From Gracilibacillus salinarum (GTDB taxonomy: Bacteria > Bacillota > Bacilli > Bacillales > Amphibacillaceae), in NCBI RefSeq assembly GCF_022919575.1, contig NZ_CP095071.1, positions 3,048,001-3,112,000 on the forward strand: 64,000 nucleotides of DNA, written 5' to 3'. A program made the translations under genes and the position numbers. The notes under the pieces are model-generated. The model saw only the letters and a list, made by a program, of their open reading frames with translations, ran no database searches and was not told where the DNA came from. Positions 57,147 to 64,000 of the stretch are shown piece after piece (within the stretch, counting starts at the first letter, position 1; every line of letters begins with the position of its first letter).

Positions 57147-58562
57147 TTGAAGAAATATTTGATACTTTTTCTTCTCACGATTGTGACGATTGGATGTAGT
57201 GAAGAAGAAACAAAGCAAACAGGTGTCGCGGGAGATGCCAATAAAGAGGAAGAGAATGCGGATCAACAGGATAATCAAGTGGAATCAAGTTTATCAGAGA
57301 TATCTATTGCAAGTGACGAAGAAGCTATAAAGCAATTGTCAGCCGGAGAATTAACAGGTGACCTCAGCTTTGAAGAAGAAACAGAACGTACGGAATGGGG
57401 AATAGAAGATCTATACCCAGCTTTTCTAAGTAACATAACGGAAGCCGTGCAATCTAATCTAACCAACACCGATGATGCCGAGAAGCTTTTAAAAGGGCTG
57501 ATTTATTATGCAGGCTCTCCCTATCATAGCCAGTTATTATCTGAATTAGCAGGCTATCAACCTAATTTTCAGGAGCCGTTATTACCTCGGCCGGACATGG
57601 TAGAGGAGAAGGAAAGTACAGCAAGTGAATATGCTTATATTCTACTTGATGCGAGTTCTAGTATGCTAATGGCAGCGGAGGATGGATCTGATCAGCGAAT
57701 GAGTATTGCTAAAGGTGCAGTGGAAAGTTTCGCAAAAACCATTGGTGAATCCGCTGAGGTATCTTTAGTAGCTTTTGGTCATCAGGGTGACGATAGTGAT
57801 GCGGGCAAAGAAAAGTCCTGTTCGGGTATAGAAGAAGTTTATCCTTTAGGAAACTATCAAAGCGAACAATTCCGTGAGGCTGTTTCAACTGTTGAAGCGA
57901 AGGGATGGACACCATTAGCAGCAGCTATTGAGAAAGTCATGCAGTTAAGTTCGGATCAAGAAGGTAATGTTACCGTATATATTGTAAGTGATGGAATAGA
58001 AACGTGTGATGGTGATCCGATTAAGTCTGCTGAAAGCTTTGTAAACAAGAGTGATCAGAACCGTACAGTCAATATTATCGGCTTTCAGGTTGATCAAGAG
58101 GCAGAAACTCAGTTAACAGCAGTAGCAGAAGCGGGTAATGGAGAATACTTTGCTGCTGACAGTAGTGATGAATTACAATCTGCCATTGAATACGAATGGC
58201 TGCCATCGTTACTAGATTTAGCTTATGCACCTGTAAATCTTGCCCCAGTCGGTTGGGAAATTCTACACAAAAAAGAGGATATCAGTGACATCAGCAGTAA
58301 CTGGAGTGCTGTTATTTCAAGAGAAGATCATCGTTTTCGTGCTGTAATCGATTCGTTAGCAGAAGAGGAATGGCTTGCAGAAGATAAAGCAAGTCAGCTG
58401 ATGGAATTATTGGATGAACGTAAGCAAGGATTGCAGGATATAAATAGTACGTTACGTGATGAAAAGAAATCAACAGTAGACCAAGAGGCAGATGAAATAA
58501 AAGCAGAAGTGGAAGAGTGGATGGAAGATATGCGTCAATTGAGAGAGCAGGCATCGCCATAG
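57147..58562 (+). CDS. VWA-domain lipoprotein
   Basis: The 471-residue protein has an N-terminal lipoprotein signal (MKKYLILFLLTIVTIGC, lipidated C17) and then an acidic low-complexity stretch. A von Willebrand A domain carries the MIDAS motif DASSSM at 168-173, a GWTPL threonine segment near 254-258 and IVSDGIE. A C-terminal helical region rich in E, K and D follows. TTG at 57147 is chosen because AAAGGAG ends nine bases earlier and the signal peptide then starts correctly. It resembles the secreted YwmC/YwmD-type VWA proteins of Bacillus in design. It is foreign to the rplQ-ecfA1 junction, where it appears inserted with the repeat. Function is unknown. Confidence 0.85.
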   Translation: MKKYLILFLLTIVTIGCSEEETKQTGVAGDANKEEENADQQDNQVESSLSEISIASDEEAIKQLSAGELTGDLSFEEETERTEWGIEDLYPAFLSNITEAVQSNLTNTDDAEKLLKGLIYYAGSPYHSQLLSELAGYQPNFQEPLLPRPDMVEEKESTASEYAYILLDASSSMLMAAEDGSDQRMSIAKGAVESFAKTIGESAEVSLVAFGHQGDDSDAGKEKSCSGIEEVYPLGNYQSEQFREAVSTVEAKGWTPLAAAIEKVMQLSSDQEGNVTVYIVSDGIETCDGDPIKSAESFVNKSDQNRTVNIIGFQVDQEAETQLTAVAEAGNGEYFAADSSDELQSAIEYEWLPSLLDLAYAPVNLAPVGWEILHKKEDISDISSNWSAVISREDHRFRAVIDSLAEEEWLAEDKASQLMELLDERKQGLQDINSTLRDEKKSTVDQEADEIKAEVEEWMEDMRQLREQASP

Positions 58563-58599
58563 AAATGGAAGGACGTTGCCTAGTAACATGCTCAACTAT

Positions 58600-58628
58600 T
58601 TGTATGATGTGAAGAGATGACATATACT
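58600..58628 (+). promoter_or_regulatory. Candidate sigma-A promoter of the ECF transporter operon
   Basis: TTGTAT (58600-58605), 17 bases, then TATACT (58623-58628). This would replace the read-through from the ribosomal operon that the insertion interrupts. Confidence 0.6.
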
Positions 58629-58697
58629 AACACAATATATGAAATAATTTGATAAAATATAGCTATTACCCGGGAAATATGAAAAAGGAGCAGAGCG

Positions 58698-59531
58698 ATG
58701 GCTGCAATAGAGTTTCGTCACGTATATTTTCGATATAAAGAATCATCTCCATGGGTTTTGGAGGACTTCAACTTAGAAATTGATAAAAATCAGACTGTTG
58801 CGATTTTAGGTCACAATGGATCTGGGAAATCGACGATAGCCAAGCTTGCCAATGGCCTCTTAATTCCACAATCAGGAGAAATATACATACATAACACATT
58901 GGTAACGGAAGAGACAATATGGGAGGTTCGGAAACAAATAGGTCTTGTATTCCAAAACCCCGAGAACCAATTCGTTGGTACGACCGTTAGAGATGATGTT
59001 GCTTTTGGCCTCGAAAATAGAGGTATCCCACGCGAAGAAATGCTGAAGCGCATTGAGCAAAGCCTTATTCAGGTAGAAATGGAAGATTATCAAGACCACG
59101 AGCCACATCATCTCTCCGGAGGACAGAAGCAACGAGTTGCGATTGCTAGTGTGATGGCGACACAGCCAGACATTCTTTTGCTGGATGAAGCTACTTCTAT
59201 GCTTGATCCAAAAGGAAGAAAAGAAATCTTGACAACGATTAATGCCTTAAAGCAACAGCTTGCCATTACGATGGTCATGATTACACATGATTTACATGAA
59301 ATCTACCAGGCTGATCGCGTTATCGTTATGAATCAAGGAAACATATACAAAGATACAATAGTGGATCAACTTTTTGAAGATTACAAAGGGCTGCAATCCA
59401 TTGGGCTAACTTTGCCATTAACCGTACAGCTTGCCATTGAACTTGAAAAACACGATTATCACTTTGCTAAGTATCCATTAAATAATGAGGAGTTAGTAGA
59501 CGCATTATGGACATCAGATTTGAACAAGTAA
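58698..59531 (+). CDS. ecfA1: ECF transporter ATPase EcfA1
   Basis: The 277-residue ABC ATPase of the energy-coupling module serves several vitamin-binding S components. Walker A is GHNGSGKST (38-46), the signature is LSGGQKQR (139-146) and Walker B is ILLLDEAT (159-166), followed by the H-loop segment ITHDLHEI. ATG follows AAAAAGGAGCAGAGCG. It overlaps ecfA2 by 25 bases. Confidence 0.96.
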   Translation: MAAIEFRHVYFRYKESSPWVLEDFNLEIDKNQTVAILGHNGSGKSTIAKLANGLLIPQSGEIYIHNTLVTEETIWEVRKQIGLVFQNPENQFVGTTVRDDVAFGLENRGIPREEMLKRIEQSLIQVEMEDYQDHEPHHLSGGQKQRVAIASVMATQPDILLLDEATSMLDPKGRKEILTTINALKQQLAITMVMITHDLHEIYQADRVIVMNQGNIYKDTIVDQLFEDYKGLQSIGLTLPLTVQLAIELEKHDYHFAKYPLNNEELVDALWTSDLNK

Positions 59532-60373
59532 ATTATACGTACCAACAGAATACTCCTTTTTCTTATCAGGCGCTTGCCGATATTAACCTCAGCATCCAAT
59601 CCGGTGAGTATATCGCTATTGTCGGCCATACGGGTTCGGGGAAATCGACATTATTACAGCATATTAATGGATTGCTGCTTCCATCAGAGGGAAAAGTAGT
59701 TGTTGGTGATTTTGTTCTATCAAAAGAGAATAAAAGGCAGAATCTGAAGAAGCTCCGTGAAAAAGTCGGTGTTGTTTTTCAATATCCAGAGCATCAATTG
59801 TTTGAAGAGACCGTTGACCGAGATATTCAATTTGCATTAAAAAACTTTCAAGTGCCGGAGAGTGAGAGGCAAGCAAGAGTTTTGGATGCGATTGAGAAGG
59901 TCGGTTTAACAGAGGCCATTCTGGAGAAGTCACCTTTTGAGATAAGTGGCGGTCAAATGAGACGAGTTGCCATTGCAGGAGTGCTTGCCATGAATCCGGA
60001 AGTGTTAATACTTGATGAACCGACAGCTGGCTTAGATCCAAAAGGGCAGCATGATATGATGGCGATGTTTGCACAACTGCATGAAGCAAAAAATAGGACT
60101 ACGATTCTCGTGACACACCAAATGCAGCATGCTCTGCAATATGCTGATCGTATTTACGTATTAGCTAAGGGCGGTATGCTGATGGAAGGAAGTCCTGAAG
60201 AAATTTTTTCTAATGCAAATTTGCTTGAAGAAGCGAATTTGGATGTTCCGGATATGTTGGATTTAATGGATAAGTTAAAAGACAGATTGCAAATCGATCT
60301 GCATTACAACAAACAATCTGTTCCACAGTTAGCGACAGAGATTGCGGCGCGTCTAAGGGAGACCAAACAATGA
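59507..60373 (+). CDS. ecfA2: ECF transporter ATPase EcfA2
   Basis: The 288-residue second ATPase of the module has Walker A GHTGSGKST (40-48), an ISGGQMRR signature near 146-153 and Walker B VLILDEPT near 166-173. The C-terminal extension is longer than in EcfA1, as usual. It starts inside ecfA1 and shares four bases with ecfT, so the three core subunits are coupled for correct stoichiometry. Confidence 0.96.
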   Translation: MDIRFEQVNYTYQQNTPFSYQALADINLSIQSGEYIAIVGHTGSGKSTLLQHINGLLLPSEGKVVVGDFVLSKENKRQNLKKLREKVGVVFQYPEHQLFEETVDRDIQFALKNFQVPESERQARVLDAIEKVGLTEAILEKSPFEISGGQMRRVAIAGVLAMNPEVLILDEPTAGLDPKGQHDMMAMFAQLHEAKNRTTILVTHQMQHALQYADRIYVLAKGGMLMEGSPEEIFSNANLLEEANLDVPDMLDLMDKLKDRLQIDLHYNKQSVPQLATEIAARLRETKQ

Positions 60374-61167
60374 AATCTTATATGATAATCGGTCAATTTC
60401 TACCAGGTAACTCCTTGCTGCATCGTTTAGATCCGCGTTCCAAGTTGCTTGTTATTTTTACGTTTGTGGTTGTCGTATTTTTTGCAAATAATGCGTTAAG
60501 CTATGGCTGGTTAACGTTATTCGCCGTTCTGTTAGTGGTAATGACCAAAATCGATATTCGATATATATTAAAAGGGGTAACGCCTGTCTGGTTCTTAATT
60601 CTATTCACCTTTATCTTACACCTGATTATTACGAAAGAAGGTCCAGCTCTTTTGGATATAGCTGGTTTTACTATCTACCAAGGTGGCGTGATACAAGGGT
60701 TAACCATTTCACTACGCTTTTTCTTACTGGTTCTGGTTACGTCTTTATTAACATTAACAACTGCGCCAATGGAGATTACCGATGCTATTGAAGTACTATT
60801 TGCCCCACTCAACAAAATAAAAGTACCCGTGCATGAACTGGCGCTAATGATGTCGATCTCGTTGCGATTTATTCCGACATTGCTCGATGAAACAGAAAAA
60901 ATTTCAAAGGCACAGGCTTCACGGGGTGTTGATTTGCGGACAGGTTCGATCAAAGAACGATTGTATGCAATAGTTCCTCTTTTGGTTCCTTTGTTTATCA
61001 GCGCTTTTAAACGAGCGGAAGAATTAGCAATGGCCATGGAAGCCAGGGGTTATCGCGGCAGTGAAGGAAGAACGAAGCTGAGGCAACTAAAGTGGACAAG
61101 GATCGATTATATGTGCTTGTCGGGCTATTTGCTCGTGCTATTGATCTTTTTCTATATTCGTAGTTAA
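60370..61167 (+). CDS. ecfT: ECF transporter transmembrane subunit EcfT
   Basis: The 265-residue membrane coupling protein has about five to six hydrophobic segments. The two short motifs that dock the ATPases are visible as AQASRGVDL and AMEARGYRG near residues 180 and 220. The N-terminus LHRLDPRSKLLVIF is typical. ATG overlaps the ecfA2 stop (ATGA). The S components must be encoded elsewhere. Confidence 0.96.
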   Translation: MKSYMIIGQFLPGNSLLHRLDPRSKLLVIFTFVVVVFFANNALSYGWLTLFAVLLVVMTKIDIRYILKGVTPVWFLILFTFILHLIITKEGPALLDIAGFTIYQGGVIQGLTISLRFFLLVLVTSLLTLTTAPMEITDAIEVLFAPLNKIKVPVHELALMMSISLRFIPTLLDETEKISKAQASRGVDLRTGSIKERLYAIVPLLVPLFISAFKRAEELAMAMEARGYRGSEGRTKLRQLKWTRIDYMCLSGYLLVLLIFFYIRS

Positions 61168-61183
61168 GTTAAGGGGACTATTT

Positions 61184-61927
61184 ATGAGATTAAAAGCAAT
61201 TATTCAATATGATGGGACCAATTTCTCTGGATATCAGATTCAACCTAATGGCAGGACGGTACAGGGCAAATTAGAGGCCGTCTTAGCTAAAATGCACAAG
61301 GGTGAGCATATCAGAGTGACAGCATCAGGAAGAACCGATCAAGGGGTCCATGCAGTAGGACAGACCATTCATTTTGATACGTCACTTACTATTCCGGTCG
61401 CTAACTGGTTAAAAGCATTAAATACGATGCTTCCGGATGATATAGAAGTAAAAGATATTGCTGAAGCATCAGCTGACTTTCATGCCCGTTTTGATGTGAG
61501 AGAGAAGGAATACCGTTATGTCATTTTAAATACGAATGAAAGAGATTTGTTTAAGCGTCATTATTGCCATCATGTTCCACAGCCTTTACAGCTGGAACGT
61601 ATGCAACAAGCGGCTAAGTATCTGGTGGGAACACATGATTTTTCTTCTTTTTGTGCAGCTAACAATAATGTAAAAGGAGACAAAATCAGAACGATTACGG
61701 GAATATCAATTGAACAGGATGCAGCCAATCAGATCATAATCAAGGTTCGGGGCACCGGATTTTTATATAATATGGTACGCATCATTACCGGCACCTTACT
61801 GGAGGTTGGATTAGGCGATAGAGAGCCTGAAAATGTCGAAGAAATCATCAGCTCCTTGGACCGTTCAAAAGCGGGAAAAACCGCTCCACCACAAGGGTTA
61901 TACCTGTGGGATGTAGACTATTATTAA
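61184..61927 (+). CDS. truA: tRNA pseudouridine synthase TruA
   Basis: The 247-residue enzyme makes pseudouridine at positions 38-40 of the tRNA anticodon arm. The catalytic aspartate lies in the motif ASGRTDQGVHA near residues 47-57. KEYRYVI and FLYNMVRIITGTLLEVG are further hallmarks. ATG follows AAGGGGACTATTT, 16 bases after ecfT, as in B. subtilis. Confidence 0.97.
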   Translation: MRLKAIIQYDGTNFSGYQIQPNGRTVQGKLEAVLAKMHKGEHIRVTASGRTDQGVHAVGQTIHFDTSLTIPVANWLKALNTMLPDDIEVKDIAEASADFHARFDVREKEYRYVILNTNERDLFKRHYCHHVPQPLQLERMQQAAKYLVGTHDFSSFCAANNNVKGDKIRTITGISIEQDAANQIIIKVRGTGFLYNMVRIITGTLLEVGLGDREPENVEEIISSLDRSKAGKTAPPQGLYLWDVDYY

Positions 61928-61966
61928 AAAAGTTGACAAAAACAACGATTCCTTGCGTGCAATCTA

Positions 61967-61995
61967 TTGACATTTGGCCTATATTATTATATTAT
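61967..61995 (+). promoter_or_regulatory. Sigma-A promoter for rplM-rpsI
   Basis: TTGACA (61967-61972), 17 bases, then TATTAT (61990-61995). It sits directly upstream of the L13 leader. Confidence 0.9.
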
Positions 61996-62014
61996 GGTCT
62001 ATGGCATTTTATTT

Positions 62015-62095
62015 TCTAAACCACGAATAGCCCCGGAAAGTTACTCGTGTTAGAATATAAACTCGGACAAACGAAGATTAAGAAACAATGATTTA
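62015..62095 (+). ncRNA. L13 leader upstream of rplM-rpsI
   Basis: The region contains CACGAATAGCCCCGGAAAGTT and then ACTCGTG, where CACGA pairs with TCGTG. It is followed by AACTCGGACAAACGAAGATT. I recognise these as the conserved blocks of the Bacillota L13 leader, a presumed autoregulatory RNA bound by L13. Borders are approximate and were not checked with a covariance model. Confidence 0.85.
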
Positions 62096-62109
62096 GGAGG
62101 TTACTGATC

Positions 62110-62547
62110 ATGCGCACAACTTTCATGGCAAATGAAAATAACATTGAACGCAAATGGTTTGTTGTAGACGCAGAAGGACAAACGCTTGGTCGTTTAGCAA
62201 GTGAAGTTGCTTCAATCCTTCGCGGTAAGCATAAACCAACATATACACCGCATGTTGATACTGGAGATCATGTGATCATTATCAATGCGAACAAAATCGA
62301 ACTTACAGGTAAAAAACTTAGCGATAAGTTATACTACCGTCACTCTAATCACCCTGGTGGTTTAAAATCACGTACTGCTGGTGAAATGCGTGAAAAATAC
62401 CCTGAGCAAATGCTTGAACTTACAGTCAAGGGTATGTTACCAAAAGGTAAATTAGGACGTAAAATGGGTAAAAAACTTCACGTTTATCGTGGAACAGACC
62501 ATAAGCATGAAGCACAAAAACCAGAAGTTTTAGAACTTCGCGGATAA
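62110..62547 (+). CDS. rplM: 50S ribosomal protein L13
   Basis: The 145-residue early assembly protein is identical in length to B. subtilis L13. [33 protein letters not shown] and [18 protein letters not shown] are diagnostic. ATG follows TAGGAGGTTACTGATC. Expression should be controlled by the leader just upstream. Confidence 0.98.
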   Translation: MRTTFMANENNIERKWFVVDAEGQTLGRLASEVASILRGKHKPTYTPHVDTGDHVIIINANKIELTGKKLSDKLYYRHSNHPGGLKSRTAGEMREKYPEQMLELTVKGMLPKGKLGRKMGKKLHVYRGTDHKHEAQKPEVLELRG

Positions 62548-62566
62548 TTAGAAGGAGGTTACTACA

Positions 62567-62959
62567 GTGGCACAAGTACAATACTACGGTACCGGACGCC
62601 GTAAAACTTCAACTGCACGTGTACGTTTAGTTCCAGGTACTGGACGTATCGTTGTAAATAATCGCGATGCGGAAGATTTCTTCCCATACGAAACTCTTCG
62701 TACAATCATTAAGCAACCTTTAGTTGCAACAGAAACTGAAGGTAGCTACGATGTATTAGTAAACGTTGATGGTGGAGGTTTCACTGGTCAAGCTGGTGCA
62801 ATCCGTCACGGCGTTGCTCGTGCATTATTAGAAGCTGATCCAGAATACCGCACAACACTTAAACGTGCTGGATTCTTAACTCGTGACGCGCGTGCTAAAG
62901 AACGTAAGAAATACGGTCTTAAAAAAGCTCGTCGTGCACCACAGTTCTCAAAGCGTTAA
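62567..62959 (+). CDS. rpsI: 30S ribosomal protein S9
   Basis: The 130-residue protein has a C-terminal tail that touches P-site t[23 protein letters not shown] opens it and [12 protein letters not shown] closes it. GTG start follows GAAGGAGGTTACTACA. Its last codons (CTCAAAGCGTTAAT) reappear imperfectly about 320 bases downstream, which is noted as a possible attachment site. Confidence 0.98.
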   Translation: MAQVQYYGTGRRKTSTARVRLVPGTGRIVVNNRDAEDFFPYETLRTIIKQPLVATETEGSYDVLVNVDGGGFTGQAGAIRHGVARALLEADPEYRTTLKRAGFLTRDARAKERKKYGLKKARRAPQFSKR

Positions 62960-62962
62960 TAA
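62946..62962 (+). repeat. rpsI 3'-end copy of an att-like direct repeat
   Basis: TCTCAAAGCGTTAATAA covers the last three sense codons and stop of rpsI. A near copy, TTCAAAGCGCTAAT, lies at 63269-63282 in the same orientation; 12 of 14 aligned core bases agree. Ends of ribosomal protein genes, including rpsI, are used as integration sites by some tyrosine-recombinase elements. The pairing is seen; the att role is inferred. Confidence 0.4.
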
Positions 62963-62974
62963 ATCAACACTTGC

Positions 62975-63007
62975 AAATCCCTCAACCACGTGTGGTTGGG
63001 GGATTTT
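62975..63007 (+). terminator. Intrinsic terminator after rpsI
   Basis: AAATCCCTCAACCAC pairs with GTGGTTGGGGGATTT around GT with minor irregularity, followed by T. It ends the rplM-rpsI operon. Confidence 0.92.
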
Positions 63008-63045
63008 ACTGTATATGGGGACGTTTAAATTGGTAGAAAAATTCA

Positions 63046-63078
63046 CACGTAGCATACACGTAACATACAAGTAGCAGA
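63046..63078 (+). repeat. Three tandem 11-bp direct repeats
   Basis: CACGTAGCATA (63046-63056), CACGTAACATA (63057-63067) and CAAGTAGCAGA (63068-63078) follow one another without gaps. An 11-base period puts each unit on the same helix face. Arm-type sites of tyrosine recombinases can have this form; other protein-binding arrays are equally possible. Confidence 0.6.
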
Positions 63079-63102
63079 CAAATAATTTAAAGAAAAAGTG
63101 TA

Positions 63103-63181
63103 GATTTGAAATATATTTTGATTATTTATAATAAAGTTCGATCATTTAAAATAAACTTCGATATTTATATAAAAGTTTGAT
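63103..63181 (+). repeat. Four tandem ~20-bp iteron-like repeats
   Basis: The units are at 63103-63122, 63123-63142, 63143-63162 and 63163-63181, each ending in a form of TTCGAT or TTTGAT. The middle two are TATTTATAATAAAGTTCGAT and CATTTAAAATAAACTTCGAT. A 20-base period is close to two helical turns. The array lies about 250 bases before the last gene and could be an operator or replication-type iteron set. Confidence 0.6.
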
Positions 63182-63268
63182 ACTATTGCATTGATAAGCT
63201 GAATTGTGATAATGCAACAAAAAGGCCATTTGAAAGCAGATGCTTCTGATTTAAGACACTCTTATTTT

Positions 63269-63282
63269 TCAAAGCGCTAATT
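63269..63282 (+). repeat. Second att-like copy downstream of rpsI
   Basis: TTCAAAGCGCTAAT repeats the rpsI 3' end with two changes in 14 bases. The 306 bases between the two copies hold the rpsI terminator and both tandem repeat arrays. The rest of 62960-63433 is AT-rich, with a possible -10 TATAAT at 63363-63368, and no gene. Confidence 0.4.
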
Positions 63283-63433
63283 TTATACTTACTTCTTATA
63301 ATCTTTTTCTCACTTCGGGGTAAGAGGAAATTTTGTTTATAAGGGAAGAGTAAATAATATGTTATAATAAATTAATTTATACGGAACCAGTCTAGTTTTT
63401 AAAAACTAATCTGTTGAGGCGGTGAACGTTAAA

Positions 63434-64000
63434 ATGAATGATTTTGAAATATTAATACCTAACGATGCGTCCATGTCTATTGATGTAACAGATAAAAGCT
63501 TATATAGTTATGACTTTAATTCCTACTCACTGTCATCATTGCAAAAAGTAGCAGGAGCTACAGTATCCAATCAAATAAAAGAAGGATTATTTTCACAAGT
63601 TTCAAAAGCAAAACTGATTCAAAAATTAGCAAACAAAAATAACACAGAGTATGTTGCTAATATTTCGGATTATGCCAAAAAGAAGCTGGATAACGGGGAG
63701 TGGTCTCTTGGTATAAGAAAAAAAACAGGAGAGACATATGCGGTCATTAAAGATACAGCAAGCGGTAAATCTAAAAGCTTTATTACGTTAGACGCCCGAA
63801 CTGTTAATGAGTTGGGTAACCTCCCAGAACTTTCAGCAATTCAAGGTCAATTGGCAGCTATCTCAGAACAGATTCAGGATTTGAACAAATTAGTAAAGCG
63901 CGTTGAACAAGGTCAATATAATGATAGGTATGCGGGCTTTTTTAGTGCAAGGCAATTAGTGATTGAAGGCTTAGTTGCACAAGATAAAAAACTTAAAAAT
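63434..64000 (+). CDS. Unknown protein, 3' end beyond the window
   Basis: The frame is open from ATG at 63434, nine bases after AGGCGGTGA, to the window end: 189 residues with no stop. The protein begins MNDFEILIPNDASMSID. Residues 80-125 are a mixed alpha/beta stretch (KLDNGEWSLGIRKKTGETYAVI...). A predicted amphipathic helix (IQGQLAAISEQIQDLNKLVKRVEQGQ) follows at about 135-160, then NDRYAGFFSARQLVIEGLVA. No signal peptide or membrane segment is visible. I do not recognise the family. It replaces the genes that follow rpsI in B. subtilis, so it probably belongs to an accessory region. Confidence 0.75.
   Translation, partial: MNDFEILIPNDASMSIDVTDKSLYSYDFNSYSLSSLQKVAGATVSNQIKEGLFSQVSKAKLIQKLANKNNTEYVANISDYAKKKLDNGEWSLGIRKKTGETYAVIKDTASGKSKSFITLDARTVNELGNLPELSAIQGQLAAISEQIQDLNKLVKRVEQGQYNDRYAGFFSARQLVIEGLVAQDKKLKN

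Overview
The window is about 64 kb of a low-GC Gram-positive chromosome, almost certainly a Bacillaceae member. The gene order matches the Bacillus subtilis ctsR-to-rpsI region nearly gene for gene, and Bacillota-specific regulators are present (CtsR box, T-box leader, L10 and L13 leaders). I would guess a Gracilibacillus, Virgibacillus or Oceanobacillus-like genus, but that is inference. Every protein-coding gene called here is on the + strand.

Layout. 1-3522 is the end of an rRNA operon: 16S 3' end, a spacer without tRNA, complete 23S, 5S and a terminator. 3523-4498 is non-coding and holds a hairpin and a ~590-bp composite repeat (copy A). 4499-6490 carries two accessory genes, an Eis-like acetyltransferase and an MgtC-like membrane protein. 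6494-15318 is the CtsR stress operon (ctsR-mcsA-mcsB-clpC), then radA, yacL, ispD and ispF. 15470-21045 holds gltX, a cysteine T-box and cysE-cysS-mrnC-rlmB-rae1. 21146-25553 holds sigH, rpmG, secE, nusG and the L11/L1/L10/L12 genes. 25814-39054 holds rsmC, rpoB, rpoC, the L7Ae-like gene, rpsL, rpsG, fusA and tuf.

39107-39753 is a second composite repeat (copy B). 40124-54379 is the S10/spc/alpha superoperon from rpsJ to rplQ. 54520-57026 is a third composite repeat (copy C), split by a 1.9-kb group II intron. A VWA-domain lipoprotein gene with an ECF-sigma-type promoter follows, then the ECF transporter core ecfA1-ecfA2-ecfT, truA, rplM and rpsI. The last kilobase, after rpsI, looks like the start of an accessory or integrated region: an att-like duplication of the rpsI 3' end, two kinds of tandem repeat, and a gene of unknown function cut by the window end.

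The conserved part joins protein quality control (McsAB-ClpC), translation (ribosomal proteins, elongation factors, two tRNA synthetases, rRNA maturation enzymes), transcription (RNA polymerase, NusG, SigH) and export (SecE, SecY). Two genes usually found in this neighbourhood are absent from their normal places: disA between radA and yacL, and map after adk. The least-explained material is the ~590-bp composite inverted-repeat family and the region downstream of rpsI.
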